From JAAZHD01 sp012510895 (lineage in GTDB: Bacteria > Bacillota > Clostridia > Caldicoprobacterales > DTU083): DNA of 64,000 bases. The stretch is from the NCBI GenBank assembly GCA_050951465.1, contig JBMNJC010000010.1:207197-271196 (forward strand), given 5' to 3'. A model generated the notes under the pieces. The model saw only the letters and a program-made list of their open reading frames with translations. It searched no databases and was not told the DNA's origin. Shown piece by piece: positions 45,501 through 53,566 of this stretch. The stretch's first letter is position 1. Each line of letters starts with the position of its first letter. Made by a program: the position numbers and the translations under genes.

Positions 45501-45630
45501 TGAAGAGTATATTAAAACAGAAACCTTAGCCCTTGAAATAAGGCATGTGCAAAAAGATGAAGCCGACCTTGAAATGGTTGACTTAAACGGCCACAAAACC
45601 GGCATATGCCTGGAGAGGATTACAAAATAA
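42520..45630 (+). CDS. ileS: Isoleucyl-tRNA synthetase
   Basis: A 1036-residue class I synthetase. The HIGH-type motif reads PTANGHPGIHH (near residue 50-60) and the KMSKS loop is GTKMSKSRGN (near residue 587-596). The zinc-type CxxC pair CPRC is in the editing half, and a second cysteine cluster CCECGHL..CEKCGG lies near 465-505. The length and internal cysteines indicate the longer type-2 (eukaryote-like) IleRS, a form often linked to natural mupirocin tolerance; that link is family knowledge, not shown here. Expression is under T-box control. Confidence 0.96.
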   Translation: MEIFKPLSSKPVSENEKDISEFWEEIRLLDKSIETREGSKPFIFYEGPPTANGHPGIHHVISRTLKDSTCRYKTMRGYQVKRKAGWDTHGLPVEIEVERELGLGSKQEIDDYGIAAFNQKCRESVFKYEKEWREMSKRMGYEIDMDNPYITLDNDYIETVWWILKEFFKADMLYEGHKILPYCPRCGTGLASHEVAQGYEEVKSTTVYVKFKRKDKDEYFLVWTTTPWTLASNVALTVHPEETYLKINFEDSVYYIEESLAPKVLGEEFEVLARFKGKDLEYIEYEQLMPFVETDKKAFFVTLADYVTKEDGTGIVHTAPAFGEDDYQTGQRYSLPVLQPVDETGRYTATPWKGMFVMDADKEIIKWLAAEGKLFKKETVVHNYPHCWRCHTPLLYYAKPSWYIAMTRLKDKLIENNNQVDWYPSFVGEKRFGNWLENLNDWAISRSRYWGTPLNIWCCECGHLDSIGSRKELVERALEDIDESIDLHRPYVDEVHIKCEKCGGIMTREKDVIDCWFDSGAMPFAQHHYPFENRDSFNDLFPADFICEGIDQTRGWFYSLIAISTFLTGKSPYKSVLVNDLILDKEGTKMSKSRGNTVDPFELFDKYGADTLRWYLLYVSPPWQPTRFDIEGLREVQSKFFGTVKNVYHFFTLYANTDKMDPREFFVPYEQRPELDRWILSKFNSLKLAVEEDMEIFEFTRAVRRMQDFVNEDLSNWYIRRSRRRFWASELDDDKKAVYNTTYEILVEFVQLFAPFAPFLSEEIYKKLTGELSVHLSNYPVANRELIDPKLEETMDLVRDLVTLGRSSRESARIKVRQPIAEVLIDGKYEDMISHLAPLIQEELNVKKVVFTRDINQYMEFKLKPNFKTAGPVLGSRIKLFAKALSQLDASEVAPRLENGETLTLDLDGEPYEISKENVIITITAKEGFQVVTENNLFVVLDTTLTRELIDEGLARELISKVQQMRKANDYNVTDNIRIFLNADEEVAHAVSAHEEYIKTETLALEIRHVQKDEADLEMVDLNGHKTGICLERITK

Positions 45631-45653
45631 AAGAATAGAATATCCAGATTATT

Positions 45654-45683
45654 AAAGTGCAGCTGTCAGTTGCACTTTTTCTT
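45654..45683 (+). terminator. Intrinsic terminator of ileS
   Basis: The stem AAAGTGCA / TGCACTTT, extendable into the loop by further pairs, is followed by TTCTTT. Confidence 0.82.
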
Positions 45684-45821
45684 TACCTTTCAATAAATCG
45701 GTTCAAATCAGTTAATAAGATGTCCGGCAAAGTGGATTAATATAGCGGGCAGGATGAATATAATGTGTCAGATATGAGATAGAATAAAAGAAAAAAATTT
45801 AAAAAAACAAGAATAAAGGTC

Positions 45822-45850
45822 TTGCATTTGGTATTAGCACCTGGTAATAT
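45822..45850 (+). promoter_or_regulatory. degV promoter with FapR-like operator
   Basis: A -35-like TTGCAT (45822) and a -10-like TAATAT (45845) lie 17 bases apart. TTAGCACCTGGTAATAT (45834-45850), in the spacer and -10, matches 14 of 17 positions of the FapR-type box TTAGTACCTGGTACTAA as I recall it. FapR represses lipid synthesis genes when malonyl-CoA is low, and the downstream gene encodes a fatty-acid-binding DegV protein, so the pairing is biologically sensible. The rest of the gap between ileS and this gene is AT-rich and featureless. Confidence 0.45.
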
Positions 45851-45954
45851 AATCATATAATATAATCAGAAGCACAGCTCAGTCAGCCTGAACAAAATTT
45901 GAAATGTAAATATTAGAGGCTGAGTAATAAATTGTAAAGCCGGAGGGGATACTA

Positions 45955-46782
45955 ATGTCCAGAATACAAATTGTTACCGACAGCACTGCTTATTTTTCCA
46001 GAGAAGAAGCCCAAAGGCTCCGGATTCGGGTTGTTCCTTTGTCGGTTACATTTTCAGGCGTAACAAAAGATGAAGGTTTCCCGGGGGAATTTCAAGATTT
46101 TTACCGTCAGCTCGAGACATCTGATGACTTTCCCACTACATCCCAACCTTCTATTTCAGCCTTTTCAGAGGTTTTTAAGGAAGCAATTGCAGAAGGCAAG
46201 GAGATTATTACCATTGTTATATCCAAAGAACTCAGCGGCACATATAACAGTGCATCTGCAGCAGCAGCTGAGATTGCACCGGATAAAATAACCGTGATAG
46301 ACTCGGAGACTACAGTTGCCAATTTAAAGTCACTGGTAAAACAAGCTCATGAAATGGCGGAGAAGGGGAAATCCAGGAAAGAAATAGTGGAAGCAATAGA
46401 GAAGCAGAAAAAAAGAATGCATGTTAATTTAACTGTTTCCACATTGGAGTACTTAAGAAGAGGAGGCCGCTTGACAATGGCTCAGGCTGCCATAGGAAAT
46501 ATTCTTAATGTTAAGCCCATAATAGGCTTAATAAACGGCAGGCTGCAGCCTATAACCAAAGTCCGGGGCAGCAGCAAAGCTTATCAGTATCTGGTAGATA
46601 AGGTTCCTGATGATTCAGTGGAAATTTCTATTCTTCATGTCTTAAACTCCGAGGTTGCCGAGCAGCTTCAAATGAAGCTGAAGGAAAAGTTCCCGCATAT
46701 TCCGGTAACCATCGAGGAAATAGGGCCTGTAATCGGATCTCATTTGGGGCCGGGCGCCATAGGCGTGTGCAGCAAGCAGTAG
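45955..46782 (+). CDS. DegV family fatty-acid-binding protein (FakB-like)
   Basis: A 275-residue DegV protein. It begins RIQIVTDSTAYFSREEA and contains TSQPS, SKELSGTYNSA (ligand-carboxylate site) and LRRGGRLTMAQAAIGNILNVKPII. It ends GPVIGSHLGPGAIG. DegV/FakB proteins present exogenous fatty acids to the kinase FakA, which is not in this window. The ATG follows GGAGGGG. It is flanked by its own promoter/operator and a terminator, so it is a single-gene unit. Confidence 0.92.
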   Translation: MSRIQIVTDSTAYFSREEAQRLRIRVVPLSVTFSGVTKDEGFPGEFQDFYRQLETSDDFPTTSQPSISAFSEVFKEAIAEGKEIITIVISKELSGTYNSASAAAAEIAPDKITVIDSETTVANLKSLVKQAHEMAEKGKSRKEIVEAIEKQKKRMHVNLTVSTLEYLRRGGRLTMAQAAIGNILNVKPIIGLINGRLQPITKVRGSSKAYQYLVDKVPDDSVEISILHVLNSEVAEQLQMKLKEKFPHIPVTIEEIGPVIGSHLGPGAIGVCSKQ

Positions 46783-46805
46783 CTTTTTCATAAACTCCTT
46801 ACTCA

Positions 46806-46832
46806 AGAACCTGTTTTCAGGTTCTCTTTTTT
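46806..46832 (+). terminator. Intrinsic terminator of the degV gene
   Basis: The stem AGAACCTG / CAGGTTCT with a TTTT loop is followed by CTTTTTT. Confidence 0.9.
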
Positions 46833-46938
46833 ATCCGGCGGATATAAATTGTATAACATCTTTGAGGTTTAGATGATATTATGTAGGTGTATGATATTAT
46901 AATATTAGGCATTGCCCTATACAGAGGGGAGACAGAAA

Positions 46939-47229
46939 ATGGGTGTGAAATTTGCTCGTAAATATTCAGATATTATTCGGGATTTGTCAAATGCACTGGA
47001 AACAATACAGGGGCTGAACGATTTTTTTCATATGGATATCAAAGATTGGGAAGGTCTTACACAGGAAGAAAGACACGATTGCATTCGAACCCTTTCAGAT
47101 GATGTTATATATGCACTTGGACAACATCCTTTCATTGAAGTAGGCCTCGGCAGCGTAGAATACGATGAAACCCGTCATTTACTCATGATAAGGGACGGTT
47201 CGAAAACCACACTGGTTAATTTGTTATGA
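46939..47229 (+). CDS. Conserved-looking small hypothetical protein
   Basis: A 96-residue soluble protein (MGVKFARKYSDIIRD at the start, EYDETRHLLMIRDG near the end) that I do not recognise. It has mixed helix and strand character and no cysteine cluster or membrane segment. The start is the ATG at 46939 behind GGGGAG; the frame is open 9 codons upstream without a site. Its TGA overlaps the ATG of the next gene, so the two are translated together. A possible -10 TATAAT is at 46898 without a clear -35. Confidence 0.7.
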   Translation: MGVKFARKYSDIIRDLSNALETIQGLNDFFHMDIKDWEGLTQEERHDCIRTLSDDVIYALGQHPFIEVGLGSVEYDETRHLLMIRDGSKTTLVNLL

Positions 47230-47684
47230 TGAAAGAAGAATTGAAAAAAGCCGTTTTGGTAGATGCAGATGCCTGTCCGGTAAAGGATATTATTGTCCGG
47301 ATTGCAAAAGAGTTTCAATATCCTGTGGTGTTCTTCATTGATACAAGCCATGTTCTGGAGGATTCCTATGCTGAGGTAGTGATCATCGGCAAGGGCGGCG
47401 ACGCTGTGGATTTTACCATAGTGAACCGCGTCCGGGAGGGAGATATTGTTGTAACCCAGGATTACGGGCTGGCAGCCATGGTGTTATCAAAAGGAGCCAG
47501 GGCCATCCATCCCGGCGGTCTAATTTATACTGATGAAAACCTGGACAGGCTGCTTATGGTTCGGCATGTGAATGCAAAAATCCGCAGGGCAGGCGGCAGG
47601 CATGCAGGTGCAAAAAAGCGAATGTCATCTGATGACATCCGTTTTGAACAGGCTTTTAGAAGCTTGTGCGCATCCGACCGGTAA
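47226..47684 (+). CDS. YaiI/YqxD (UPF0178, DUF188) family protein
   Basis: A 152-residue protein. The N-terminal VDADACPVKDIIVRIA and VTQDYGLAAMVLSKGARAIHPGG match the UPF0178/YaiI family, whose fold resembles PIN-type nucleases with clustered aspartates (DADACP, TQDY). Biochemical function is unestablished. The ATG overlaps the preceding stop (ATGA), and the SRAP gene begins 19 bases after its end. The three genes probably form an operon. Confidence 0.9.
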   Translation: MMKEELKKAVLVDADACPVKDIIVRIAKEFQYPVVFFIDTSHVLEDSYAEVVIIGKGGDAVDFTIVNRVREGDIVVTQDYGLAAMVLSKGARAIHPGGLIYTDENLDRLLMVRHVNAKIRRAGGRHAGAKKRMSSDDIRFEQAFRSLCASDR

Positions 47685-47703
47685 TCGAGGGAGGGAAAGA
47701 AAA

Positions 47704-48297
47704 ATGTGCGGAAGATATCTATTACACACAGATGTGGAGGCAATTCTGGAGCACTACGGGATTATAAAGGGCTGGCAATACAGCAGCTGGGCTCCGGAGG
47801 TTTTTCCTTCACATGAAGTGCCCGTTTTGGTAATGCAGAAGGAAAAGGAGTTAAGGCCGATGAAATGGGGCTTTCCTGCCCCGCAAGGGAGGGGACTAAT
47901 AATTAATTCCCGCGGGGAAACTGTGGATAAAAGGCCCATGTTTAGGAATGCCTTTCATTCCAGGCGCTGCATAGTACCTGCAAGTGCCTTTTATGAATGG
48001 TCCGGCCCGAAAGGGAATAAAACAAAATATCAGTTCCGGATTAAGGAGAGGCCGATTTTCTCCCTGGCCGGAATTTATGATGAATATTTTGATAAGGAAG
48101 GCAGGCCTTATAAGGCTTTTACAATACTTACCATTAATCCCAATCCTATGGTATCTCAGATACATGACAGAATGCCGGTGATTCTTCCAAGGGAACAAGA
48201 GGAGATCTGGCTTGATAATGCCCTTAAGGACATTTCCCTTGTTAAGTCCCTCATAAAACCGTATGATGATGCTGAAATGGAGATGGAAAGTACCTGA
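47704..48297 (+). CDS. SOS response-associated peptidase (SRAP/YedK/HMCES family)
   Basis: A 197-residue SRAP protein starting MCGRY, with the catalytic Cys2 that crosslinks to abasic sites in single-stranded DNA. Other active-site motifs are INSRGETVDKRPMFR, RCIVPASAFYEW and IHDRMPVIL, supplying Asn, Glu and His. It protects abasic sites in single-stranded DNA. The start is the ATG at 47704 after GGGAGGG, since Cys2 must be N-terminal; the frame runs 44 codons further upstream. No LexA box was recognised. Confidence 0.95.
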   Translation: MCGRYLLHTDVEAILEHYGIIKGWQYSSWAPEVFPSHEVPVLVMQKEKELRPMKWGFPAPQGRGLIINSRGETVDKRPMFRNAFHSRRCIVPASAFYEWSGPKGNKTKYQFRIKERPIFSLAGIYDEYFDKEGRPYKAFTILTINPNPMVSQIHDRMPVILPREQEEIWLDNALKDISLVKSLIKPYDDAEMEMEST

Positions 48298-48316
48298 CCG
48301 GAAGCCGGAGTAACCC

Positions 48317-48345
48317 TTGACACAGAGCAGCATAGAATATAAGAT
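48317..48345 (+). promoter_or_regulatory. Sigma-A promoter for the phosphofructokinase gene
   Basis: A perfect -35 TTGACA at 48317 and a -10 TAAGAT at 48340 are separated by 17 bases, about 95 bases before the downstream start codon. Confidence 0.7.
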
Positions 48346-48440
48346 TATTATGGTGATAATGCTAAGCATTATACAAAATACAAAAGCGACAGGCAATATG
48401 AAAACATATGAAAACTATTTACATAAGGAGGCCAAGCTAT

Positions 48441-49655
48441 ATGAAAGTACAAGGTAAGGTGCTGATAGCGCAGGGCGGCGGCCCGACTGCCGTAATCAAT
48501 CAGTCTTTGGTTGGTGCTGTTTTAGAAGCAAGGAAGTATCCTCAGGTTACCCATGTATATGGAGCACTTAACGGTGTATCCGGTATTATCAATGAAAACT
48601 TTCTGGATTTAACACAGGAAACCGAGCATAATCTGAATGTGGTTGCAAATACACCATCTTCTGCTTTGATGTCCACTAGGGACAAGCCCGACGAGGCATA
48701 CTGCAAGCAGATGTTTGAAGTTATGCAGAAGCATAATATAAGGTATTTCTTCTATATCGGCGGAAACGATTCTTCCGATACAGTTCGTATAGTCAGTGAA
48801 GAAGCAAAGAGAATCGGCTATGATTTTCGCGCAGTACATATTCCCAAAACTATCGATAACGACTTAATGGTAAATGACCATACACCAGGTTACGGTTCAG
48901 CCGCAAGGTTCGTTGCACAGGCCTTTATGGGAGTTAATCTGGACAACCGTGCTCTTCCCGGAGTATATATTGGTGTTGTAATGGGCAGACACGCAGGCTT
49001 CTTGACAGCTGCATCAGCGATGGCACAGCTGTATCCGGATGACGGTCCCCATCTGATTTATCTGCCAGAACGTCCTTTTGATACGGATAAATTCCTGAAA
49101 GACGTTAAGAATGTTTACGACAAATACGGCCGCTGTGTCATAGCCGTATCTGAAGGAATTCAGGATGCTGAAGGAAATCCGATTATCACCAAGCTTACAG
49201 GCGAGGTTGAAAAGGATGCTCATGGAAACGTACAGCTGTCCGGTACCGGCGCACTGGGCGATACCTTAAGCCAGTATGTAAAAGATAACCTGAACATTAA
49301 GAGGGTTCGCTCCGATACATTCGGCTACCTGCAAAGATCTTTCGCAGGCTGTGTATCTGACGTAGATCAGATTGAAGCCAGAGAGGTCGGAGAAAGGGCA
49401 GCACAATTTGCTATTCGCGACAACCTTGATGGTTCAGTGACAATTCACAGGGTTGGCAACTATGCAGTAGATTATCGTCTGACAAATATTAAAGAAATTG
49501 CAGCCCTGACCAAGCTTATGCCTGATGAGTTTATTAATGAGGAAGGAAACCATGTTACAGAAGCCTTCCGCTCTTATGTAAGACCCCTTCTGGGTTCCAA
49601 TATGCCTCAGGTTGGCAGATTGAGGGCTCCCAAGGTTGAAAAACTGGTTAAATAA
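48441..49655 (+). CDS. pfp: 6-phosphofructokinase, pyrophosphate-dependent type
   Basis: A 404-residue PFK. It has GGGPTAVINQSL at the N-terminus, IGGNDSSDTVRI where ATP enzymes have GGDGS, and PKTIDNDL for fructose-6-phosphate catalysis. The GGND form is associated with pyrophosphate rather than ATP as phosphoryl donor. This makes upper glycolysis reversible and saves ATP, common in Clostridia. The start is the ATG at 48441 behind AAGGAGG. It has its own promoter and terminator. Confidence 0.92.
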   Translation: MKVQGKVLIAQGGGPTAVINQSLVGAVLEARKYPQVTHVYGALNGVSGIINENFLDLTQETEHNLNVVANTPSSALMSTRDKPDEAYCKQMFEVMQKHNIRYFFYIGGNDSSDTVRIVSEEAKRIGYDFRAVHIPKTIDNDLMVNDHTPGYGSAARFVAQAFMGVNLDNRALPGVYIGVVMGRHAGFLTAASAMAQLYPDDGPHLIYLPERPFDTDKFLKDVKNVYDKYGRCVIAVSEGIQDAEGNPIITKLTGEVEKDAHGNVQLSGTGALGDTLSQYVKDNLNIKRVRSDTFGYLQRSFAGCVSDVDQIEAREVGERAAQFAIRDNLDGSVTIHRVGNYAVDYRLTNIKEIAALTKLMPDEFINEEGNHVTEAFRSYVRPLLGSNMPQVGRLRAPKVEKLVK

Positions 49656-49683
49656 GATTTAAGATTTGTATTATATAGAATTA

Positions 49684-49728
49684 TAACCGGCAGGCAAAGC
49701 CGCAAAGGCTGGTCTGGCGGTTTTTTTT
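49684..49728 (+). terminator. Intrinsic terminator of pfp
   Basis: AACCG / CGGTT arms with further imperfect pairing inside are followed by eight T residues. It overlaps the end of the convergent flavoprotein gene. Confidence 0.75.
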
Positions 49729-50957
49729 CAGCAGCTCATGCCTGCCAGGAAGCCTGTGGAAAAGGCGATCTGCAGGTTGAATCCTCCGGTATAGGCATCC
49801 ACATCAATAATTTCGCCGGCAAAATACAAGCCCTGAACTAATTTGGACTCCATGGTGCTGGGATTGATTTCCTTTACTGAAACACCGCCGGATGTGATAA
49901 TGGCTTCGCTGATGGGACGAAAGCTCTTAACGGTAAACTCAAGGCCTTTAATAAGGGAAACCAATCTTAAGCGTTCTTCTCTGGTGATCTGATGAACCGG
50001 CTTTTCAGGAGCTATATCAGACAGCCTTATAATAACAGGAATCAGTTTTTTGGGAAGCAGATCATTTAAGCTGTTTTGGAAAAACTTGCGGCTGTATTTC
50101 TGAAAATCCCGTTGTATGCGGGCATCAAGCTGTTCTTCTGATAAAGCAGGCTTCAAATCAATGATTATTCGGTATTTTCCGGGTTCCATATCCCTCATAT
50201 AGGAACTGGCGGAAAGAATGACCGGCCCCGAAGCACCGTAGTGGGTAAAAACCATTTCTCCGAAATCTTCAAATATTTTTCTGCCTTCCTTGTTTAAAAC
50301 CTTTATGGATATGTTTTTAAGAGACAGACCCTGAGCCTGTGCCGGCCAGTCTTCTGCAGACTCCAGGGGAACCAGGGAGGGCTTGGGCGGAACAATAGTA
50401 TGTCCCAAATCCCTGGCAAACCGGTAGCCGTCTCCCGTAGAGCCGGTGGAAGGATATGACAAGCCGCCTGTTGCCAGAATGATTTTGTCACAGGGCAGAA
50501 TATCTCCGTTTTTTAACTCCACTCCGGTTACCCTGTTTTCTTCCGTTATCAATCTTACCGCTTCTCCGGTTAATCGCTTCACATTATTATTATTCAAATG
50601 CTTTTCCAAAGCCTTAATTACATCGGAGGATTTATCGGATACAGGAAAAACACGGTTGCCCCGTTCTACTTTGGTCTTCAGCCCAAGTTGATCAAGAAGC
50701 AGCAGCAGATCCTGGTTGGTGAAGGTATAAAAGGCTGTATATAAAAACTTGGGGTTTGTTGGAACGTTTTTGATAAATTCTTCTATATCCGCATTATTTG
50801 TGATATTGCAGCGGCCCTTTCCGGTTAAATAAAGTTTTTTTCCCAGTTTCTCATTTTTCTCCAGCAAAGTTACCCGGTGTCCCCGGCTGCCTGCAGCAGC
50901 TGCCGCCATCATGCCGGCCGGACCGCCGCCGATAACTATGACCCTGTTAATGCTCAT
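49728..50957 (-). CDS. BaiN/HI0933-family NAD(P)/FAD-dependent oxidoreductase
   Basis: A 409-residue flavoprotein. The N-terminal dinucleotide fold is VIVIGGGPAGMMAAAAAG, followed by LTGKGRCNITNNA, ILATGGLSYPSTGSTGDGY and the C-terminal GLYFAGEIIDVDAYTGGFNLQIAFSTG-type motif (positions 49745-49830). The family is typified by HI0933 and by BaiN, reported in bile-acid dehydroxylation. A bile-acid role is not supported here beyond a nearby SBF-type transporter. The start is the ATG at 50957 near GAGGCGTAAGG; the frame extends 9 codons further. Confidence 0.9.
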   Translation of the reverse strand: MSINRVIVIGGGPAGMMAAAAAGSRGHRVTLLEKNEKLGKKLYLTGKGRCNITNNADIEEFIKNVPTNPKFLYTAFYTFTNQDLLLLLDQLGLKTKVERGNRVFPVSDKSSDVIKALEKHLNNNNVKRLTGEAVRLITEENRVTGVELKNGDILPCDKIILATGGLSYPSTGSTGDGYRFARDLGHTIVPPKPSLVPLESAEDWPAQAQGLSLKNISIKVLNKEGRKIFEDFGEMVFTHYGASGPVILSASSYMRDMEPGKYRIIIDLKPALSEEQLDARIQRDFQKYSRKFFQNSLNDLLPKKLIPVIIRLSDIAPEKPVHQITREERLRLVSLIKGLEFTVKSFRPISEAIITSGGVSVKEINPSTMESKLVQGLYFAGEIIDVDAYTGGFNLQIAFSTGFLAGMSC

Positions 50958-51225
50958 AACCTTACGCCTCTTTTCTTCCTGCACTCTGAATGCTTTCTTT
51001 CCATATCATATCATTTCCCTTCTTCATGTCCAGCATTATTATCAGCAGTTTTCACATTATATTTTTTATTCCTGTAAGTCCATGCAACCTGCTGCTCAAG
51101 TGGTAATAAATAATGAGTTTATATTGCCTTAGGTAAAAAATTGTAGTATGTTTAATAACAGCGGCATAATTTTCGATGAATAGTTTATTGCGCCTTAAAT
51201 TATACTAGAAAGCTGTTGATAATAC

Positions 51226-52215
51226 TTGAAACTAAAAGAACTGATTTCCAAAAATATGTTTGTTATTATCCTGATCCTTGTTCTGATTTTTTCAATTCTG
51301 CTGCCCCAGGCAGGACAGTTTTTAAAGGAAATTGGCATAAGTTCCGTTCTGACTTTTCTGGCAATGTTCGTTTCAGGTCTTTCTTTGACCCTGGACAATG
51401 TAAAGAGCAGCTTCAGGGAGTATAAAGCAATTATTTTTTCATCAGTAATAACTTTTGTGGTTTTTCCTCTTCTGGCATACTTCTTAAATGGCTTAATGTT
51501 TCCGGGGAATGAGGATCTTTTCGTAGGAACTGTAATATTATCAACACAAGCCAGTACTATTTCATCTGCCATAGTTCTTACCATGGCTGCCGGAGGGAAT
51601 GTGTCCCTGGCTATAATTATAACTGTTCTGAATAATTTTCTTTCCGTGTTTATCAGCCCTCTTATAATAAACGGTGTTCTATCTGCTGAAAACCATATAT
51701 CTCTGAATACCATGGAAATGATATTAAATCTTGTTATGGTTGTGGTTGTGCCCATTATTATTGCTCAAATAATAAAATACATTTTGAAAGACAAGATGAA
51801 ATACATTAATAAGATACGCAAGCCCATAGCAAATCTGGTGGTTTTGATGTTTGTGGTTATAGGTGCTTCCACAGCAGCTCCTCAATTGTCAGGCAATTAT
51901 CGCATAGTTGCTGAAGTGGTATTATATGCTTTCCTGCTTCATATGTTAATTGCCTCAATAGGGTACATTTATTCCAAAATCGTAAAGCTGAAGACAGATG
52001 ATATTCCGGCGCTGGTATTTTGCAGTTCGGAAAAAACCATGACATCCTCGATTTTAATATGGAATAAATATTTTCCATCTTATACACTGGCGCCCATACT
52101 TTTTGTATTCAACCATATTATACAGATCATCATAGACTCAATACTTGCAAATGTATGGGTGAATCTGAAGTATAGTGAGAAAACGGAATCAGCTATGACG
52201 CAAAGTTTCCAATAA
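51226..52215 (+). CDS. SBF/bile acid:sodium symporter-family membrane protein
   Basis: A 329-residue membrane protein with about ten helices. FLAMFVSGLSLTLDNV, STQASTISSAIVLTMAAGGN and FCSSEKTMTSSILIWN match the bile acid:sodium symporter superfamily (YocS/SBF-like). The solute is unknown; many such bacterial proteins do not carry bile acids. It begins at TTG with only a weak Shine-Dalgarno, so the start is uncertain, though no other site upstream is better. It is immediately followed by the SRP RNA promoter. Confidence 0.82.
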   Translation: MKLKELISKNMFVIILILVLIFSILLPQAGQFLKEIGISSVLTFLAMFVSGLSLTLDNVKSSFREYKAIIFSSVITFVVFPLLAYFLNGLMFPGNEDLFVGTVILSTQASTISSAIVLTMAAGGNVSLAIIITVLNNFLSVFISPLIINGVLSAENHISLNTMEMILNLVMVVVVPIIIAQIIKYILKDKMKYINKIRKPIANLVVLMFVVIGASTAAPQLSGNYRIVAEVVLYAFLLHMLIASIGYIYSKIVKLKTDDIPALVFCSSEKTMTSSILIWNKYFPSYTLAPILFVFNHIIQIIIDSILANVWVNLKYSEKTESAMTQSFQ

Positions 52216-52221
52216 ATATCA

Positions 52222-52250
52222 TGGATATTCCCTTTTATACGTGTTATAAT
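52222..52250 (+). promoter_or_regulatory. Promoter of the SRP RNA
   Basis: A -10 TATAAT at 52245 and a -35-like TGGATA at 52222 are separated by 17 bases, about 25 bases upstream of the RNA's first paired bases. Confidence 0.6.
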
Positions 52251-52274
52251 GTTTATTGTCACAAGTCAATAAAG

Positions 52275-52548
52275 TTTGCTGTGCTAGACGGGGAAGTAGC
52301 GGAGCCCTGTAACCCGCAATCCGCTATAGCGGGGTTGAATTCCTGTCTGCGGTATGTTGCTTGCAGGGTCTGGCCTGAGTAAGTGATGTTGATCACCGGG
52401 TCCTGCGCAACGGAGGTCTATGAACCCTGTCAGGTCCGGAAGGAAGCAGCAGTAAGTAGAATTCTTCGTGTGCCGCAGGGGTGCCTGGTGGGAGTTAACT
52501 GCTCGGTTACCGCCTGTGAGTGCATAACAAGGGCAGGTGCACAGCTAA
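52275..52548 (+). ncRNA. ffs: Signal recognition particle RNA, long bacterial type (scRNA)
   Basis: The apical binding site GTCAGGTCCGGAAGGAAGCAGCAGTAAG is spread over 52429-52456, preceded by GGGTCCTGCGCAACGG and followed by GTGCCGCAGGGGTGCC. The ends pair through GCTGTGC (52278) and GCACAGC (52539). The Alu domain sequence GGAAGTAGCGGAGCCCTGTAACCCGC-type follows closely the Bacillus subtilis scRNA. It is about 274 bases, the expected length for Bacillota. With Ffh it targets membrane proteins to FtsY. In B. subtilis it lies next to dnaX. Confidence 0.95.
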
Positions 52549-52559
52549 ATTTTTATAAA

Positions 52560-52596
52560 AGCCATGATAACATTTCTGTATATCATGGCTGAATTT
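52560..52596 (+). terminator. Terminator-like hairpin after the SRP RNA
   Basis: A 10-base perfect stem AGCCATGATA / TATCATGGCT with an 11-base loop is followed by a loose AT-rich tail (GAATTTATTTT). Confidence 0.65.
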
Positions 52597-52823
52597 ATTT
52601 TAAAGCCAATGGCTGTTAATGTTAATAAGAATAAAAATATTGCATTAGCATATTGAGTGTTATAAGATATATCCGACAACTCTGTGAAATAAACATGTTA
52701 ATTCAAATGTTCAGTCAGGCAGATATATGTTTTTTAATAAATATTGAAAATAATAAATTACGGCTTCAGAAGAATGTAAAGTTCCAATGAGGTATGAGGT
52801 AAAAGATAGAAAGGTGTTATTTT

Positions 52824-52925
52824 ATGAGGGGTCTCAGTAAAGATTTTCAGTATGTAAAAGAACATGCTCATGAATTAGCTAATTTTGTTTCTGGCTTTGC
52901 ATTATTAGGGGGGATAGGGCATTGA
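52824..52925 (+). CDS. 33-residue ORF coupled to a membrane protein gene
   Basis: ATG to TGA encodes a short peptide (MRGLSKDFQYVKEHAHELA and 14 more residues). An AAGG lies 10 bases upstream, which is a fair but not ideal site. The TGA overlaps the TTG of the next gene, so it could serve as a coupling leader peptide. No family is recognised, and it could equally be a remnant. The stretch 52597-52823 holds nothing I can identify. Confidence 0.3.
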   Translation: MRGLSKDFQYVKEHAHELANFVSGFALLGGIGH

Positions 52926-53548
52926 ATAAACTGGAATCCATTTTTATAGGAGCAGTAATTGGACCGGTTCTACCGATTCTTCTCTTTTTAGCAGGGTGGT
53001 GGATCAGCCTGATTTTCGTAACGGATCAGATTATATTTGTGTTTGCTCTGATTGGATTAGTAATCGGCTGTATTATTGACATTATTATTTCTAAGCATAT
53101 AATGAAAGCTTACTGGTGGAACCAAATCATATTAGCTATGATCTATCTGTTTTACTCAGTGGGGTCTTTTGGATTCTTTATGGGTGTACCAATATTTAAC
53201 TTGGCTGTGGGAGCCATTGCCGGAATTTTCATGGGGAGAAGGCTTTATTACCGTGGCATAACTAAAGAACAACTACAGAGAGTTTCTGCTTCTTTTGCTC
53301 ATTTCTCTGCAATTATAATGGTATTTGTTTCGATTGCATCAGCTTACTTTGCAGCAAAGGATATTAAAGATATAGCATTAAATTTAAAAGGTATGTTGAG
53401 GCTGCAATTTCTGCCAACCAATCAAGAAATTATTGTTTTAATAGTGGTTGGCGGCATAGGACTGGTTTTAGTGCAATACTGGATTGCCAAAAAGTTAACC
53501 TGTTGGGCGTACAGAATAGAGAATAAAGGAATAACAGTACAGACATGA
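52922..53548 (+). CDS. Unrecognised polytopic membrane protein
   Basis: A 208-residue protein with about six hydrophobic helices and no motif I recognise; it is not obviously a transporter family. The TTG start lies behind GGGGGGATAGGG, giving confidence that it is translated. It is the first gene of the accessory segment after the SRP RNA. The reading frame is intact. Confidence 0.6.
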   Translation: MNKLESIFIGAVIGPVLPILLFLAGWWISLIFVTDQIIFVFALIGLVIGCIIDIIISKHIMKAYWWNQIILAMIYLFYSVGSFGFFMGVPIFNLAVGAIAGIFMGRRLYYRGITKEQLQRVSASFAHFSAIIMVFVSIASAYFAAKDIKDIALNLKGMLRLQFLPTNQEIIVLIVVGGIGLVLVQYWIAKKLTCWAYRIENKGITVQT

Positions 53549-53566
53549 TTGGATTGCTTTATATAT

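Noticed and set aside
49728..52215. A bile-acid transformation operon (BaiN-like flavoprotein plus SBF transporter).
   Set aside because: The two genes are on opposite strands with separate leaders, both families are broad, and no other bai gene is present.
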